A stretch of 50,476 nt of DNA from Neolewinella litorea (GTDB lineage Bacteria; Bacteroidota; Bacteroidia; Chitinophagales; Saprospiraceae). Shown here piece by piece: positions 32,661 through 41,254 of the stretch. The position numbers and the translations under genes are program-made. The first letter of the stretch is position 1. Every line of letters begins with the position of its first letter. Under the pieces are notes generated by a model. It searched no databases and had not been told where the DNA came from. It was given only the letters and a program-made list of their open reading frames with translations. The stretch lies in contig NZ_SRSF01000010.1 in the NCBI RefSeq assembly GCF_004803465.1, positions 59,047 to 109,522 on the forward strand. Reading direction: 5' to 3'.

Positions 32661-33590
32661 ATGGCACCCGCTTACGAAGCATTCCGCAACCGGCTGCGCA
32701 AGATGGCCCGTCACTACGACAAGTGGGCCCGGCGCCGGGGACTGGAAGCGTACCGCATTTACGACGCGGACCTGGATGAATTCCCGGTGACCGTTGACCG
32801 CTACGCCGACCGGCTGTACGTCGCTGTATACGCCCGGGCCGGTGAAGAGGTACCGGAAGAAGAATACCTGGTCCACCTTACGGAAACCCTGGAGGTGCCG
32901 GCGAAACAGGTCTTCTTCAAGGTGCGTCAGCGGCAATCGGGCAAGGCCCAATATGAAAAACTGGACGCCCGGCAGCAGGAGTTCGCGGTGCGGGAGTACG
33001 GACGCACCCTGCTGGTCAACCTGACCGATTACCTAGACACCGGTCTCTTTCTCGACCACCGGGAGACCCGCCGCATGGTCGGCGAAGCGGCTGCGGGCAA
33101 GCGCGTCCTCAATCTCTTCGCCTATACCTGCTCGTTCGGGGTGTACGCCGCTACCGCAGGTGCCGAGCGGGTCGACAACCTGGACCTCAGCAATACCTAC
33201 CTCGACTGGGGCCGGCGCAACTTCGCCGCCAACGGACTTGATCCCGATCGGTACGGATTTCTGAGGGCCGATGCCCTGCAGTGGTTGCAGCAGCCGGCAG
33301 ATAGGGAGTACGACCTTATCGTGCTCGACCCGCCTACCTTCTCCAACTCCAAGATGATGTACGACGTGCTCGACACCCAGCGCGATCACGTACAATTGAT
33401 CAACGATTCCCTGCGCCGCCTGCGGCCGGACGGGATCCTCTACTTCAGCACCAACTACCGGAAATTCAAGCTCGAAGAGTCGGCCATCACGGGAACCGCG
33501 CGGGAAATCACGGCGCAGACCCTCCCCCAGGATTTCCGGAAGAAGAACCTGCACCGTTGTTGGATGATTACCCCTCCCGGAGCGGAGTAG
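32661..33590 (+). CDS. RlmK-like 23S rRNA methyltransferase (stand-alone)
   Basis: The 309-residue protein resembles the C-terminal half of RlmKL, the domain that makes m7G in 23S rRNA. It has a helical and beta-rich N-terminal part (NRLRKMARHYDKWARR), a SAM site (VLNLFAYTCSFGVYAA), LDLSNTYLDWGRRNF and the catalytic loop VLDPPTFSNSK. In many gammaproteobacteria RlmK is fused to RlmL; here the RlmL half is missing and the gene is complete with its own ATG. It ends the phytochrome/heme operon, 4 bp before the convergent porW stop. Assignment rests on motif resemblance. Confidence 0.85.
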   Translation: MAPAYEAFRNRLRKMARHYDKWARRRGLEAYRIYDADLDEFPVTVDRYADRLYVAVYARAGEEVPEEEYLVHLTETLEVPAKQVFFKVRQRQSGKAQYEKLDARQQEFAVREYGRTLLVNLTDYLDTGLFLDHRETRRMVGEAAAGKRVLNLFAYTCSFGVYAATAGAERVDNLDLSNTYLDWGRRNFAANGLDPDRYGFLRADALQWLQQPADREYDLIVLDPPTFSNSKMMYDVLDTQRDHVQLINDSLRRLRPDGILYFSTNYRKFKLEESAITGTAREITAQTLPQDFRKKNLHRCWMITPPGAE

Positions 33591-33594
33591 CTGA

Positions 33595-36500
33595 CTACTG
33601 GTAGTTGGCGCGGAACCAATCGGCGTAGCCGGCAATGGAGCGTGCCTTCAGTATCTCCCGGTAGTTGGTCTGGGAAACGGGCAGCACCTGGAAACCTTCT
33701 CCGCTATTAGCGAGGAAATCCTGGCTGTTCTGCTGGGTACTGCGGTAGTATTCCATGGCGGTATTGCCGTCGCGGAAGCGCCGCATCACCAGCATGGGCG
33801 TCTCGTTATTACGGCCGATATAGATGGGCGTGGACTTGAGCCGGTCCAGCTTGTTGTACTGCTGGTTGAAGTTTTCCAGCTCGATCTTCAGGTCGTTGAG
33901 GCGTGCATCGGTATTTTCAAAGACGATAAGGACGTAGTGGATCTCGTCCATACTGGCCTGAAAGCTGGTACCGGCCGTTGTTTCGGTACGGCCGGGTACG
34001 CGTGCGGCGGACTCCCCGAGCAGGCGCAGGATCTCGCGGGCACGGGTTTGCTCGGGAGTATTGTTGTACTGGTTCACCACCTGCTGCAGGGCACTGACGT
34101 AAGCGGCACGGCCTTCCAGTTTTCCGGAGACCATGGCGTTGAGCAGGTCGTAGCGGGCGCGCAGGGCGTGGTCTTCGGGCAGGCTGCCGACGGAAGCCAG
34201 AATGCGGCGGCGGGCATCGGCGTAGTCGCGGTTTTCAAAGGCGGCGTAGGCGGCCTCGTAGGCACGGTTACGGCCGGACTCCTCGTCGGCGAGCTCATTC
34301 ACGAAATTAGGGTCGTTGGCCAGCCGGGCAAATTTGGTCTCTCCGTAGCGTTGGGCCAGACGGTCGGCGTAAGTCCTGGCTTCGGCGGTGTTGCCCTCGG
34401 CTTTGTGCAGCAGGTACAGGTAGTACCAGCTTTCGGGCTCGAAGGCCGTGCCGGGGAACCGCTCGTCGAGGGTTTCGAAGGCGTCGATGGCCTTGGCGTT
34501 GTTGTTTACCCGGTCGCGGTACTCCCGGCCGAGGTTGAAGTAGGCTTCCGCCAGTTCGGCGCGGGTGGCAGCCTGTGTGGCCTCGTCGGTGGGCACGTCG
34601 GCCAGGATGCGGTTGATCTCGTCCTCGGTCACCAGCGTGACGGACTCGGCGGCGGGGTCGGCGACTCCGGCATCACCGGCGTCGGTGAAGAGGCTCACGT
34701 CGGTGCGGGAGCTGCGGCGCCAGTTGTCTTCCAGCGGGCGGTCGCCCCAGCGGCGGGCGAAATCGCGGCGGCCGCGGCGGATGGCTTGGTTATCGTATCC
34801 CCAGAAGCTGCTACCGGTCACGGCCACGGTCGCCGAAGCGTTGGTGACGGGCAGGCTGCCGCGGGTCACCGGTGTACTGAAATTGGCGGCGGAGCTGGTA
34901 GCCCGGCGTAGTTCGAAAACCTCCTCGGCCCAGTTGCGCCGGTCGGCGTCCGGCAGCATGCCGATGCGGAGAAGACTGTCCTTTACGGTGATGGCCTGCA
35001 GGTTATCGGAAACTCCGGTAAGCCGGTCGCGCCGACCGCTTGTTTCGGGGAAACGTACGTCGGTCTCGGCCATGACCTGCAGGGTGCTGTCGTAATAATT
35101 TTTGGCCGTCAGGTAGTCCTCCTGGGTGTAGGCCATATCGCCCAGCAGCTGGTAGGCTTCCACGCGGGTATTGCTGCCGCCGTAGGGACTGTCGAGGGCG
35201 CGGCGGAGGTACTCGGCGCCGGCGGCTTCGTCGCCGCTGTTGAGGGCGATTCCGGCCATGGCGTAGAGGATCTGGCTTTCGTATTCGCGGTTCTTTTCCT
35301 CCCCGGCCATGCGTTCGAGGTCGCGCAGGGCTTCGGCGGGGCTTCCACTGCCGCTCAAGTAGGCGTTCTGGGCCATATTGATCCGGGCGCCGAGTTCGAG
35401 TTCGTAGGCGGGCTTGGCGGCCACAACGGCGCGGAAGGCGTCGATGGCTGAACCGGGCTGTCCGAGTTCCTGGTACAGTTGGCCGGCGATGTAGGAGTAG
35501 CGGGCCTGTTCGTTGCGCTCTTCGGCCACTTCGGCGGCCGCTTCCAGGTAGGGAATGGCCTCCTCGAGCCGGTCCTGCTCCAGGTAGAGGTAGGCCTGCA
35601 CGGCGATGGCCTTGCGGCGTACGTCGGCGTAGGTGCCGCGGTCATTGCGCAGGTCTTCAAGGATAATCTGGGCGCGGTCAAAATCGTCGCGCTTGATGAG
35701 GGTCCAGGCCAACCACAGGCGGATTTCCTGGTAGGCGGGGCGGTGCTTCAGCAGGTAGCTGCCGGGGTTGGAGCCGTACTCGCCGCTGCCGGCCTCGTCG
35801 GCGCTGCGGTTGCTGAAGATGGAGATCATGCCGATGGGTCCTTCCTCCATTTCAGCCTCCGTTTCCGGGGTGTCGGGTTCGTTTTCCAGTCCGGCCAGGG
35901 CGGTGGAATCCGCGGCGGCGGGGCGGGAAGAGGGCAGGCGGATGCCCTTTTTGCGGGCCCGGATTTTGGCCCTGCGTTCGCGTTCCCGCTGTTTCTGGGC
36001 CACTTTCTGTTCTTTCTGGCGCTGTTTGATGGTGCGTTCCCGTTCCCGCTGGGCTTCGCGGCGGGCCCGGAGACGGTCGCGGCGCGTCTGCGTCTTACTG
36101 GCCTCTACCTCGCGGCGGCTTTCGAACTCCTCTTCACCTTCGTCGTCGGAGGTGCTTTTTGACTTGCCGCGCTTGGGGCGGGGCCGGAATTCGCTGAGGG
36201 CAAAGTCGAGAGTGCGTTCGGCGCTTTCGTAGTCTTGCTTCAGTAATTGGGCCTGTCCGACGAGCAGGTAGCTGTCGTCCGTCCAGTTGCTGAAGGGGTG
36301 TTTCTTGACTACGATGGCCACCTTTTCGATGGCGCGGTCGAGTTCACCGGCGGCGGTACTGGGGTTGTCGACCGCCAGGAAAGGGAACATCTCCAGACGC
36401 TGGTTGTAGTTGTCCTCGTGCTGCTCGTTGAGGGCCAGCAGGGTCTCATCCATGATCTCCCGGGCATTGAAGTAGCCGTTGAAGTGGGCGTTGGTATTGT

Positions 36501-36609
36501 GCCAGGCCTTGGCTACGATGCCCTGATCTTCCCGCCGCTTGGTGGGCGAACACGCCGAAACCAGCACCTGCAGGGCCAATAGGATCAAAAAGAGCTGCGT
36601 TAATCTCAA
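33595..36609 (-). CDS. porW: Type IX secretion lipoprotein PorW/SprE
   Basis: The 1004-residue TPR lipoprotein starts MRLTQLFLILLALQVLVSAC (Cys20) and then has the family hallmark WHNTNAHFNGYFNAREIM. TPR units follow. A Lys/Arg/Glu-rich low-complexity stretch lies at about 150-235 (RRDRLRARREAQRERERTI), and more TPR-like helices extend to residue 850. The C-terminal part, with YVLIVFENTDARLNDLKIELENF, is typical of SprE/PorW. The protein is needed for T9SS function, linking the PorK/N ring to the motor. The start is TTG; a stop codon two codons upstream in frame excludes an upstream start and no ATG precedes the lipobox. Confidence 0.9.
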   Translation of the reverse strand: MRLTQLFLILLALQVLVSACSPTKRREDQGIVAKAWHNTNAHFNGYFNAREIMDETLLALNEQHEDNYNQRLEMFPFLAVDNPSTAAGELDRAIEKVAIVVKKHPFSNWTDDSYLLVGQAQLLKQDYESAERTLDFALSEFRPRPKRGKSKSTSDDEGEEEFESRREVEASKTQTRRDRLRARREAQRERERTIKQRQKEQKVAQKQRERERRAKIRARKKGIRLPSSRPAAADSTALAGLENEPDTPETEAEMEEGPIGMISIFSNRSADEAGSGEYGSNPGSYLLKHRPAYQEIRLWLAWTLIKRDDFDRAQIILEDLRNDRGTYADVRRKAIAVQAYLYLEQDRLEEAIPYLEAAAEVAEERNEQARYSYIAGQLYQELGQPGSAIDAFRAVVAAKPAYELELGARINMAQNAYLSGSGSPAEALRDLERMAGEEKNREYESQILYAMAGIALNSGDEAAGAEYLRRALDSPYGGSNTRVEAYQLLGDMAYTQEDYLTAKNYYDSTLQVMAETDVRFPETSGRRDRLTGVSDNLQAITVKDSLLRIGMLPDADRRNWAEEVFELRRATSSAANFSTPVTRGSLPVTNASATVAVTGSSFWGYDNQAIRRGRRDFARRWGDRPLEDNWRRSSRTDVSLFTDAGDAGVADPAAESVTLVTEDEINRILADVPTDEATQAATRAELAEAYFNLGREYRDRVNNNAKAIDAFETLDERFPGTAFEPESWYYLYLLHKAEGNTAEARTYADRLAQRYGETKFARLANDPNFVNELADEESGRNRAYEAAYAAFENRDYADARRRILASVGSLPEDHALRARYDLLNAMVSGKLEGRAAYVSALQQVVNQYNNTPEQTRAREILRLLGESAARVPGRTETTAGTSFQASMDEIHYVLIVFENTDARLNDLKIELENFNQQYNKLDRLKSTPIYIGRNNETPMLVMRRFRDGNTAMEYYRSTQQNSQDFLANSGEGFQVLPVSQTNYREILKARSIAGYADWFRANYQ

Positions 36610-36787
36610 ATCTTATGCTTTAGTGTTTGCCGGCCGGTCCGCCCTTATCTTTGCCGGCGCTCCCCGAGCAAACGTTCGCAAGGTACCGTAAAGTGTGACT
36701 GCGGGAACCAGTATCCACGGCTCGGCGGGTTTTGTCGTTGCACCTGCGTCCGCGCCCACCCTTGCGGCTGCCCCGACAGAGAAACTT

Positions 36788-36793
36788 AAGGAG
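36788..36793 (+). promoter_or_regulatory. Shine-Dalgarno sequence AAGGAG before the M23 gene
   Basis: AAGGAG lies 5 nt before the ATG at 36799. Shine-Dalgarno sites are rare in Bacteroidota and I see none this clear at the other starts in this window. Confidence 0.6.
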
Positions 36794-36798
36794 AAAAA

Positions 36799-37707
36799 AT
36801 GGAGGAAAGGAGCGAAAATCAAAGCCGCTGGGCCCGCTTGAAAAGCACCTTCCGGGAAGGGTACCAACTGGTGGTGCGCGGGGCCCACGATTACCAGGAG
36901 CTGGCGACGTACAACCTCACGCCGCTGAACATTTACATCGGCCTGTCGACCCTGTTCCTGCTGGCCGGGGGACTGGTCTTTCTGCTCATTGTATTCACCC
37001 CGCTGAAGGAGTACGTGCCCGGCTACGGCGACGTCATCGAACGGCGCGAGATGGCGGAACTCGAGGAGAATGTAGCGGAATTGATGGACCTGGTGGAGGG
37101 CCAGAACCTCTACATCGAGAACCTGAAGCGGACGGTGCTGGGCGAGGCGGTCACGGCGGACAGTATCGAGGCGCAGTCTGCCGCAGGTGGCATCGCAGGT
37201 GACGTCGCTCCCCTACCCCCTTCGGCGGAGGAGCTACGGCTGCGGGAGGAATTGGAACGGCAGCGGGCCGGCCAGCGGGAAGCCAGCGTGGCGGCCGCCC
37301 CCCCGCCTACTTCCGGCAGTAATGCCGTATCGCTGGCGCAGGTCTACCTGGTAGCCCCCGTACACGGGGAGGTGAGCGCGGGCTTCAACCTGGCCACCGA
37401 CCACACCGGCGTCGACATCCTGGCCCCACAGAATACGGCCATCAAGGCCACGCGGGCGGGTATCGTATTCCTGTCGGAATTCAGCAATGCCAACGGCAAC
37501 GTCATCGGCATCCAGCACGACAACAACCTGATCAGTTTCTACAAGCACAACTCCAGTCTGCTCAAGCAAGTCGGTGACCGCGTACAGGCCGGGGAAGCCA
37601 TCGCCATCATCGGCAATACCGGAACGCAGAGCACGGGCCCTCACCTGCATTTCGAGCTCTGGCACGAGGGGCGGGCGGTGGATCCTACTGCGTTTGTTAG
37701 TTTTTAG
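36799..37707 (+). CDS. M23 family (LytM-like) metallopeptidase, membrane anchored
   Basis: The 302-residue protein has a 40-residue cytoplasmic start, one transmembrane helix (about 47-68: IYIGLSTLFLLAGGLVFLLI), a coiled-coil and acidic linker (about 85-180) and a C-terminal M23 domain (190-302). Zinc ligands are His202 and Asp206 (DHTGVD) and His284 of HLHF, with His282 as the catalytic partner. It should cleave or help cleavage of peptidoglycan in the periplasm. It is divergent from porW and is preceded by an unusually good Shine-Dalgarno site. Confidence 0.92.
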   Translation: MEERSENQSRWARLKSTFREGYQLVVRGAHDYQELATYNLTPLNIYIGLSTLFLLAGGLVFLLIVFTPLKEYVPGYGDVIERREMAELEENVAELMDLVEGQNLYIENLKRTVLGEAVTADSIEAQSAAGGIAGDVAPLPPSAEELRLREELERQRAGQREASVAAAPPPTSGSNAVSLAQVYLVAPVHGEVSAGFNLATDHTGVDILAPQNTAIKATRAGIVFLSEFSNANGNVIGIQHDNNLISFYKHNSSLLKQVGDRVQAGEAIAIIGNTGTQSTGPHLHFELWHEGRAVDPTAFVSF

Positions 37708-37799
37708 TTTTTTGGGTTGCCTTCGTTGCTTGACCTTCGGTCAGAGTTTGAGGGCAGACAGTAGTTCCCTAAAGCAATGGTGAGTGAGCCCCCATTCAC

Positions 37800-37860
37800 C
37801 CATTCACTCCTTCACCCATTCACTCCTTCACCTATTCACTCCTTCACCTATTCACTCCTT
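37800..37860. repeat. 16-bp tandem repeat, four units, between convergent genes
   Basis: CCATTCACTCCTTCAC occurs at 37800-37815 and 37816-37831, CTATTCACTCCTTCAC at 37832-37847, and a partial copy at 37848-37860. It begins 92 bp after the M23 stop and abuts the antiporter stop at 37863. A small TGACC-TTC-GGTCA hairpin lies upstream near 37731. Confidence 0.9.
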
Positions 37861-37862
37861 GC

Positions 37863-39494
37863 TCAACTAAGCAAGCTATAAAGCAGTTGCACCGCCAGAA
37901 TCTTCCCGATGAGCACCACGGGAAGCATGCGCGTGTAGCCGATGGTGGGATACTTGTTGCCGGCCTGTTCCACGGCGAATTCCAGGACGGCGGGCTGACT
38001 GCCGACCATGCCACCCAGAAAACTGAAGGGGATGCGCAGCAGGCGGTAGCCGATGACGATGGTCGCTACGGTGGTGATGATGGCGATAGCACCACCGGCG
38101 AGGAAGAGCTTGAGGCCGAGATCGGTCTGGAGGGTCTGGTAGAAGGTTTGTCCGGAGCGGATGCCGATGCCGGCCAGCAGGAAGATGAGGCCGAGCTGGC
38201 GCAGGGTGAGGTTGGCGCCGTAGGGAAGCGTCCATACGATAGGACCGGTGCGGCGCAGTTGGCCGAGGAGTAGGGCCACGATGAGCGGTCCACCGGCGAA
38301 GCCCAGACTGAAAGAGTAGCCGCCCGGCAGGGCAAAAGTGATCATGCCGAGGAGCAGACCGAGGGTGATGCCGAGTCCGAAAGAGAGCAGATTGACCCGC
38401 GAGAGCGCCTCGTAGCTGTTGCCGAATACGCGGAATACCTCCGGCAGGTCGTTGCGGTGGGCTACCAGCAGGATGCGGTCGCCGAGCTCCAGTACGGTAT
38501 CGCCGCTGGCGAGAAGATCCATGTCGCCCCGCTGCACCCGGGTGATGAGGACGTTGAAGCGCTCCTGCAGGTTCAGGGAGGCGATGGTCTTGCCGGCAAT
38601 CTCCTCGTTCGAGACGAAGATGCGGCGCACGTCAAAGACGGAGCGGTCGTGGTTCAGCTGACCCTCCGCCGGTGGGCCCACGAAGACCGCTGCCTCATCA
38701 ATGGCTTCCCGTGGTCCGACCAGCACGATATGGTCGCCGGCCTGCGGCTGACTGTCCCAGGTGGTCAGGGTCGTTTGCCCGTCGTGCAGCATGCGTCCGA
38801 AGGCCACGCCCAGGTGGTGTTCGCGCCGGAAGGTCCGCAGCGTCTTCCCGATCATTTCGGGCGATTCCACCCGGAAGGTCTGGCTCACGAGCTTCTCGCC
38901 CATCGGGTAGTCCTTCTGCAGGCTTTTGAATTCGGCACCGTAGTCGATGCGGTAGAGTCGCTGCAGCACGAAGATGCCCAGCATCACCCCGAGCACGCCC
39001 AGCGGATAAGCCAGGGAGTACCCTACGACGGCCTGCTGGCTGATGGCGTCCTGGGTGCCGGCCGGGGCGTTTTTCTGGATGGCATCGAGGAGGCCCGCCA
39101 GGGCCGGGGTATTGGTGCTGGCTCCCGCGTAGAGTCCGCCGGTAGTCGCCGCGTCAAAATCGAGCCACTCCCCTATCCCGTAGGCCAGCAGGGCGGAAAG
39201 GACAACCGTGCCCGTAGCAAAATAAATATCGCGAAAGCCGTTGCGCTGAAAGCTCGCGAAGAAGGCCGGCGCGGAGGTCAGTCCTACCGTATAGACGAAT
39301 ATCGCCAGGCCGAGCAGGGTGATGAACTGCGGCACCTCCAGTCCCGGGTCAAGGGCTCCGAAGGCCAGTCCGACGAACAGCACCGCCGCCACGCCCAGTT
39401 TGAAGCCGCGGATGCGCACCTCTCCGAGGCCATAGCCGATGGCCATGACGGTGAACAGGAGCAGCAAAGGGGAGCGGATGAAGATCTCGACCAT
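37863..39494 (-). CDS. AAE family antiporter (aspartate:alanine exchanger-like) with two TrkA-C domains
   Basis: The 543-residue protein has an N-terminal bundle of membrane helices (about 1-180), two cytosolic TrkA-C/RCK-C domains (about 205-375; e.g. SVFDVRRIFVSNEEIAGK and LELGDRILLVAHRNDLPEVF) and a second membrane bundle (380-543). This is the AspT/YidE-YbjL duplication pattern. The conserved GASTNTPALAGL segment lies in the first bundle and GSQPAVLEFAVEQ in the second. Members exchange amino acids or dicarboxylates at the inner membrane; the substrate here is unknown. It lies downstream of the polysaccharide gene set on the same strand after a 42-bp gap. Confidence 0.88.
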   Translation of the reverse strand: MVEIFIRSPLLLLFTVMAIGYGLGEVRIRGFKLGVAAVLFVGLAFGALDPGLEVPQFITLLGLAIFVYTVGLTSAPAFFASFQRNGFRDIYFATGTVVLSALLAYGIGEWLDFDAATTGGLYAGASTNTPALAGLLDAIQKNAPAGTQDAISQQAVVGYSLAYPLGVLGVMLGIFVLQRLYRIDYGAEFKSLQKDYPMGEKLVSQTFRVESPEMIGKTLRTFRREHHLGVAFGRMLHDGQTTLTTWDSQPQAGDHIVLVGPREAIDEAAVFVGPPAEGQLNHDRSVFDVRRIFVSNEEIAGKTIASLNLQERFNVLITRVQRGDMDLLASGDTVLELGDRILLVAHRNDLPEVFRVFGNSYEALSRVNLLSFGLGITLGLLLGMITFALPGGYSFSLGFAGGPLIVALLLGQLRRTGPIVWTLPYGANLTLRQLGLIFLLAGIGIRSGQTFYQTLQTDLGLKLFLAGGAIAIITTVATIVIGYRLLRIPFSFLGGMVGSQPAVLEFAVEQAGNKYPTIGYTRMLPVVLIGKILAVQLLYSLLS

Positions 39495-39536
39495 GGGCGG
39501 GGCAGGTTGTCGGAAACAGTACCGCGGTCGAAGGGT

Positions 39537-40424
39537 TCACCCCCGCTGGGAAAGCCCGCGAAAGTAGCCGGCCGCCTTGGCGATCCGGTAGCGGTGGCCC
39601 GGGTGACCCGGCTGCAGGGGCAGCAGCAGACTGCTGTACGTCAATTTGGCCAGCATGCCGAGGGTGTGGACGACGCTCGGGTGGGCCCGCCCCTTATAGA
39701 TGCTGGCGTGGAAGATGCGGTCGGCGGCGTAATCGGCCGTCACCATCCGGGCGTTGACGTGGTGGTCTACGGCGGCGCCGCGCACGAAGACGGGCCTCGC
39801 CCCATTATTCCGCAGGCGTTGCTGGGCGTCGGTTTCCTGACCACGTGCCCCGCTGGCGGCTCCCGGCCCAAATTCCCCGCTGAAGTTGCCGGCGGCGCGC
39901 AGGTCCCGGGCAAAGCATGCCCAGCAGGCGCCCATGAAGTAGGTAAAGGAATCGAGCACCCGCAGGTCTTTTCCGGCCGACAGATCGATGAGTCGGGCGG
40001 AGGGGGGCAGGTAGGGCACCACGGCCGGCTCCGGTTCCCGTTCGTAGTCGGGATGCATCACGCCACCAAAGAAATGCCCGTGCCCGTAAGCGAGGGCAGC
40101 TTCCCGGAAGGCATCGACGGTGCCGGCGCGCACCGCCACGTCATCGTCGAGGAAGATCAGAAAGGCGTCCGCGTCGATCGTCGCGAGGGCCGCGTTGAGG
40201 GCCAGGCTTTTGTTGCCGGGCTCGAAGTGGTGGTAGCGCAGCGGAAAACGGGAAGCGTAGCCGAGCGACAGTTCCTCCGCTACGCGGGATCCGTTCTCGA
40301 TGATGTGTACCGTGCAAGCTTGTAGTTCTTCGCGCAAGGCCGCGAGGCTGTCCAGGCAGCGGCGCAGCAGGTCCACGCGCTGGTGCGTGGGGATCAGGAT
40401 ATGGATCAGCGGATCGGCAGGCAT
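39537..40424 (-). CDS. Family 2 glycosyltransferase
   Basis: The 295-residue GT-A protein begins IHILIPTHQRVDLLRRCLDSL (nucleotide-binding strand), has NGSR and the acceptor/metal motif FLDDDV (about residues 94-98), and a C-terminal helical tail without a clear membrane segment. It transfers a sugar, probably during surface glycan assembly in the cytoplasm. Donor and acceptor are not predictable. The gene follows the methyltransferase at 40430 with a 5-bp gap and is likely in the same operon. Confidence 0.9.
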   Translation of the reverse strand: MPADPLIHILIPTHQRVDLLRRCLDSLAALREELQACTVHIIENGSRVAEELSLGYASRFPLRYHHFEPGNKSLALNAALATIDADAFLIFLDDDVAVRAGTVDAFREAALAYGHGHFFGGVMHPDYEREPEPAVVPYLPPSARLIDLSAGKDLRVLDSFTYFMGACWACFARDLRAAGNFSGEFGPGAASGARGQETDAQQRLRNNGARPVFVRGAAVDHHVNARMVTADYAADRIFHASIYKGRAHPSVVHTLGMLAKLTYSSLLLPLQPGHPGHRYRIAKAAGYFRGLSQRG

Positions 40425-40429
40425 TCGCT

Positions 40430-41254
40430 CTAATACGCTAAGTGAAGCCCGAAGTGGCGCTCACCAACTGGCTCGCTGTCGTCCACGATGACGATGCCCA
40501 GTTTCCAGAGGTCGATCGAATAGGTCACCGCGGGGTGGTTCCGGATGGTATCCCAGGCCTTCACCATTCCCGGGGTCCAGTTGATGTCGTCGAAAACCCA
40601 CACCGACGGGCGCCGCACGGTAGGCAACAGACCATGAAAGTACTGCAGGGTAGGATCGTGGCGGTGGTTGCCGTCGATAAAGAGCAGGTCGAAGTCGGGT
40701 TGCCGCTCGAGCAGGCGGGGGAAGGTATGATCGTAGTTGCCCTCGATGATCTCGAATTGATCCGGTGAGGTGATGCGCGCGAACTGCCGCCCGGAAATCG
40801 CTACGTATTTCGGTACGCCGTCCATAGTGGTGAGGGTCGCTCCGGGACGCTGTTTAAGGGCTTCCAGCAGGTAGGAGCCCGAAACGCCCAGATTGGTTCC
40901 CATTTCCAGCACGCGCTCGGCAGCCAGGCCGTCGGCCAGCAAGTACAGGAAGCGGGCCCAGGTCGGCGGAGACGATGCCTGTTGGCAAACGCTGCTTACG
41001 GTGGCGGTTTCGGAGAGGTTGAATACCGTGTAGTCCACGGTTTCGTGGTTGCCCAGCAGTTCGGCGCGGTAGGCCTCGCAGCGGTCGAAGGCTGCTTGCC
41101 TTGCGGGGGGCTGTTCGGTGCGGGGGGCAGCCTCCAGACTGTCCAGCACGACGTCCATGACGGGGTGACGCAACGCACGCATCCGGCGCAGGGTGGCAGG
41201 TTGGCCCATTCGCCGCTGCAGAATCGTAGCGTGCTTGTGCAGTTTGTGGATCAT
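40430..41254 (-). CDS. Class I SAM-dependent methyltransferase (Methyltransf_24 type)
   Basis: The 274-residue protein has a basic helical N-terminus, a SAM site (RVLEMGTNLGVSGSYLL), a second conserved acidic strand (FDLLFIDGNHRHDPTLQYF) and VWVFDDINW. The family is common in Bacteroidota glycan clusters. It starts with an ATGA overlap (41251-41254) with the preceding methyltransferase gene, so the two are translationally coupled. The substrate may be a sugar hydroxyl, but that is inference from context. Confidence 0.85.
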   Translation of the reverse strand: MIHKLHKHATILQRRMGQPATLRRMRALRHPVMDVVLDSLEAAPRTEQPPARQAAFDRCEAYRAELLGNHETVDYTVFNLSETATVSSVCQQASSPPTWARFLYLLADGLAAERVLEMGTNLGVSGSYLLEALKQRPGATLTTMDGVPKYVAISGRQFARITSPDQFEIIEGNYDHTFPRLLERQPDFDLLFIDGNHRHDPTLQYFHGLLPTVRRPSVWVFDDINWTPGMVKAWDTIRNHPAVTYSIDLWKLGIVIVDDSEPVGERHFGLHLAY

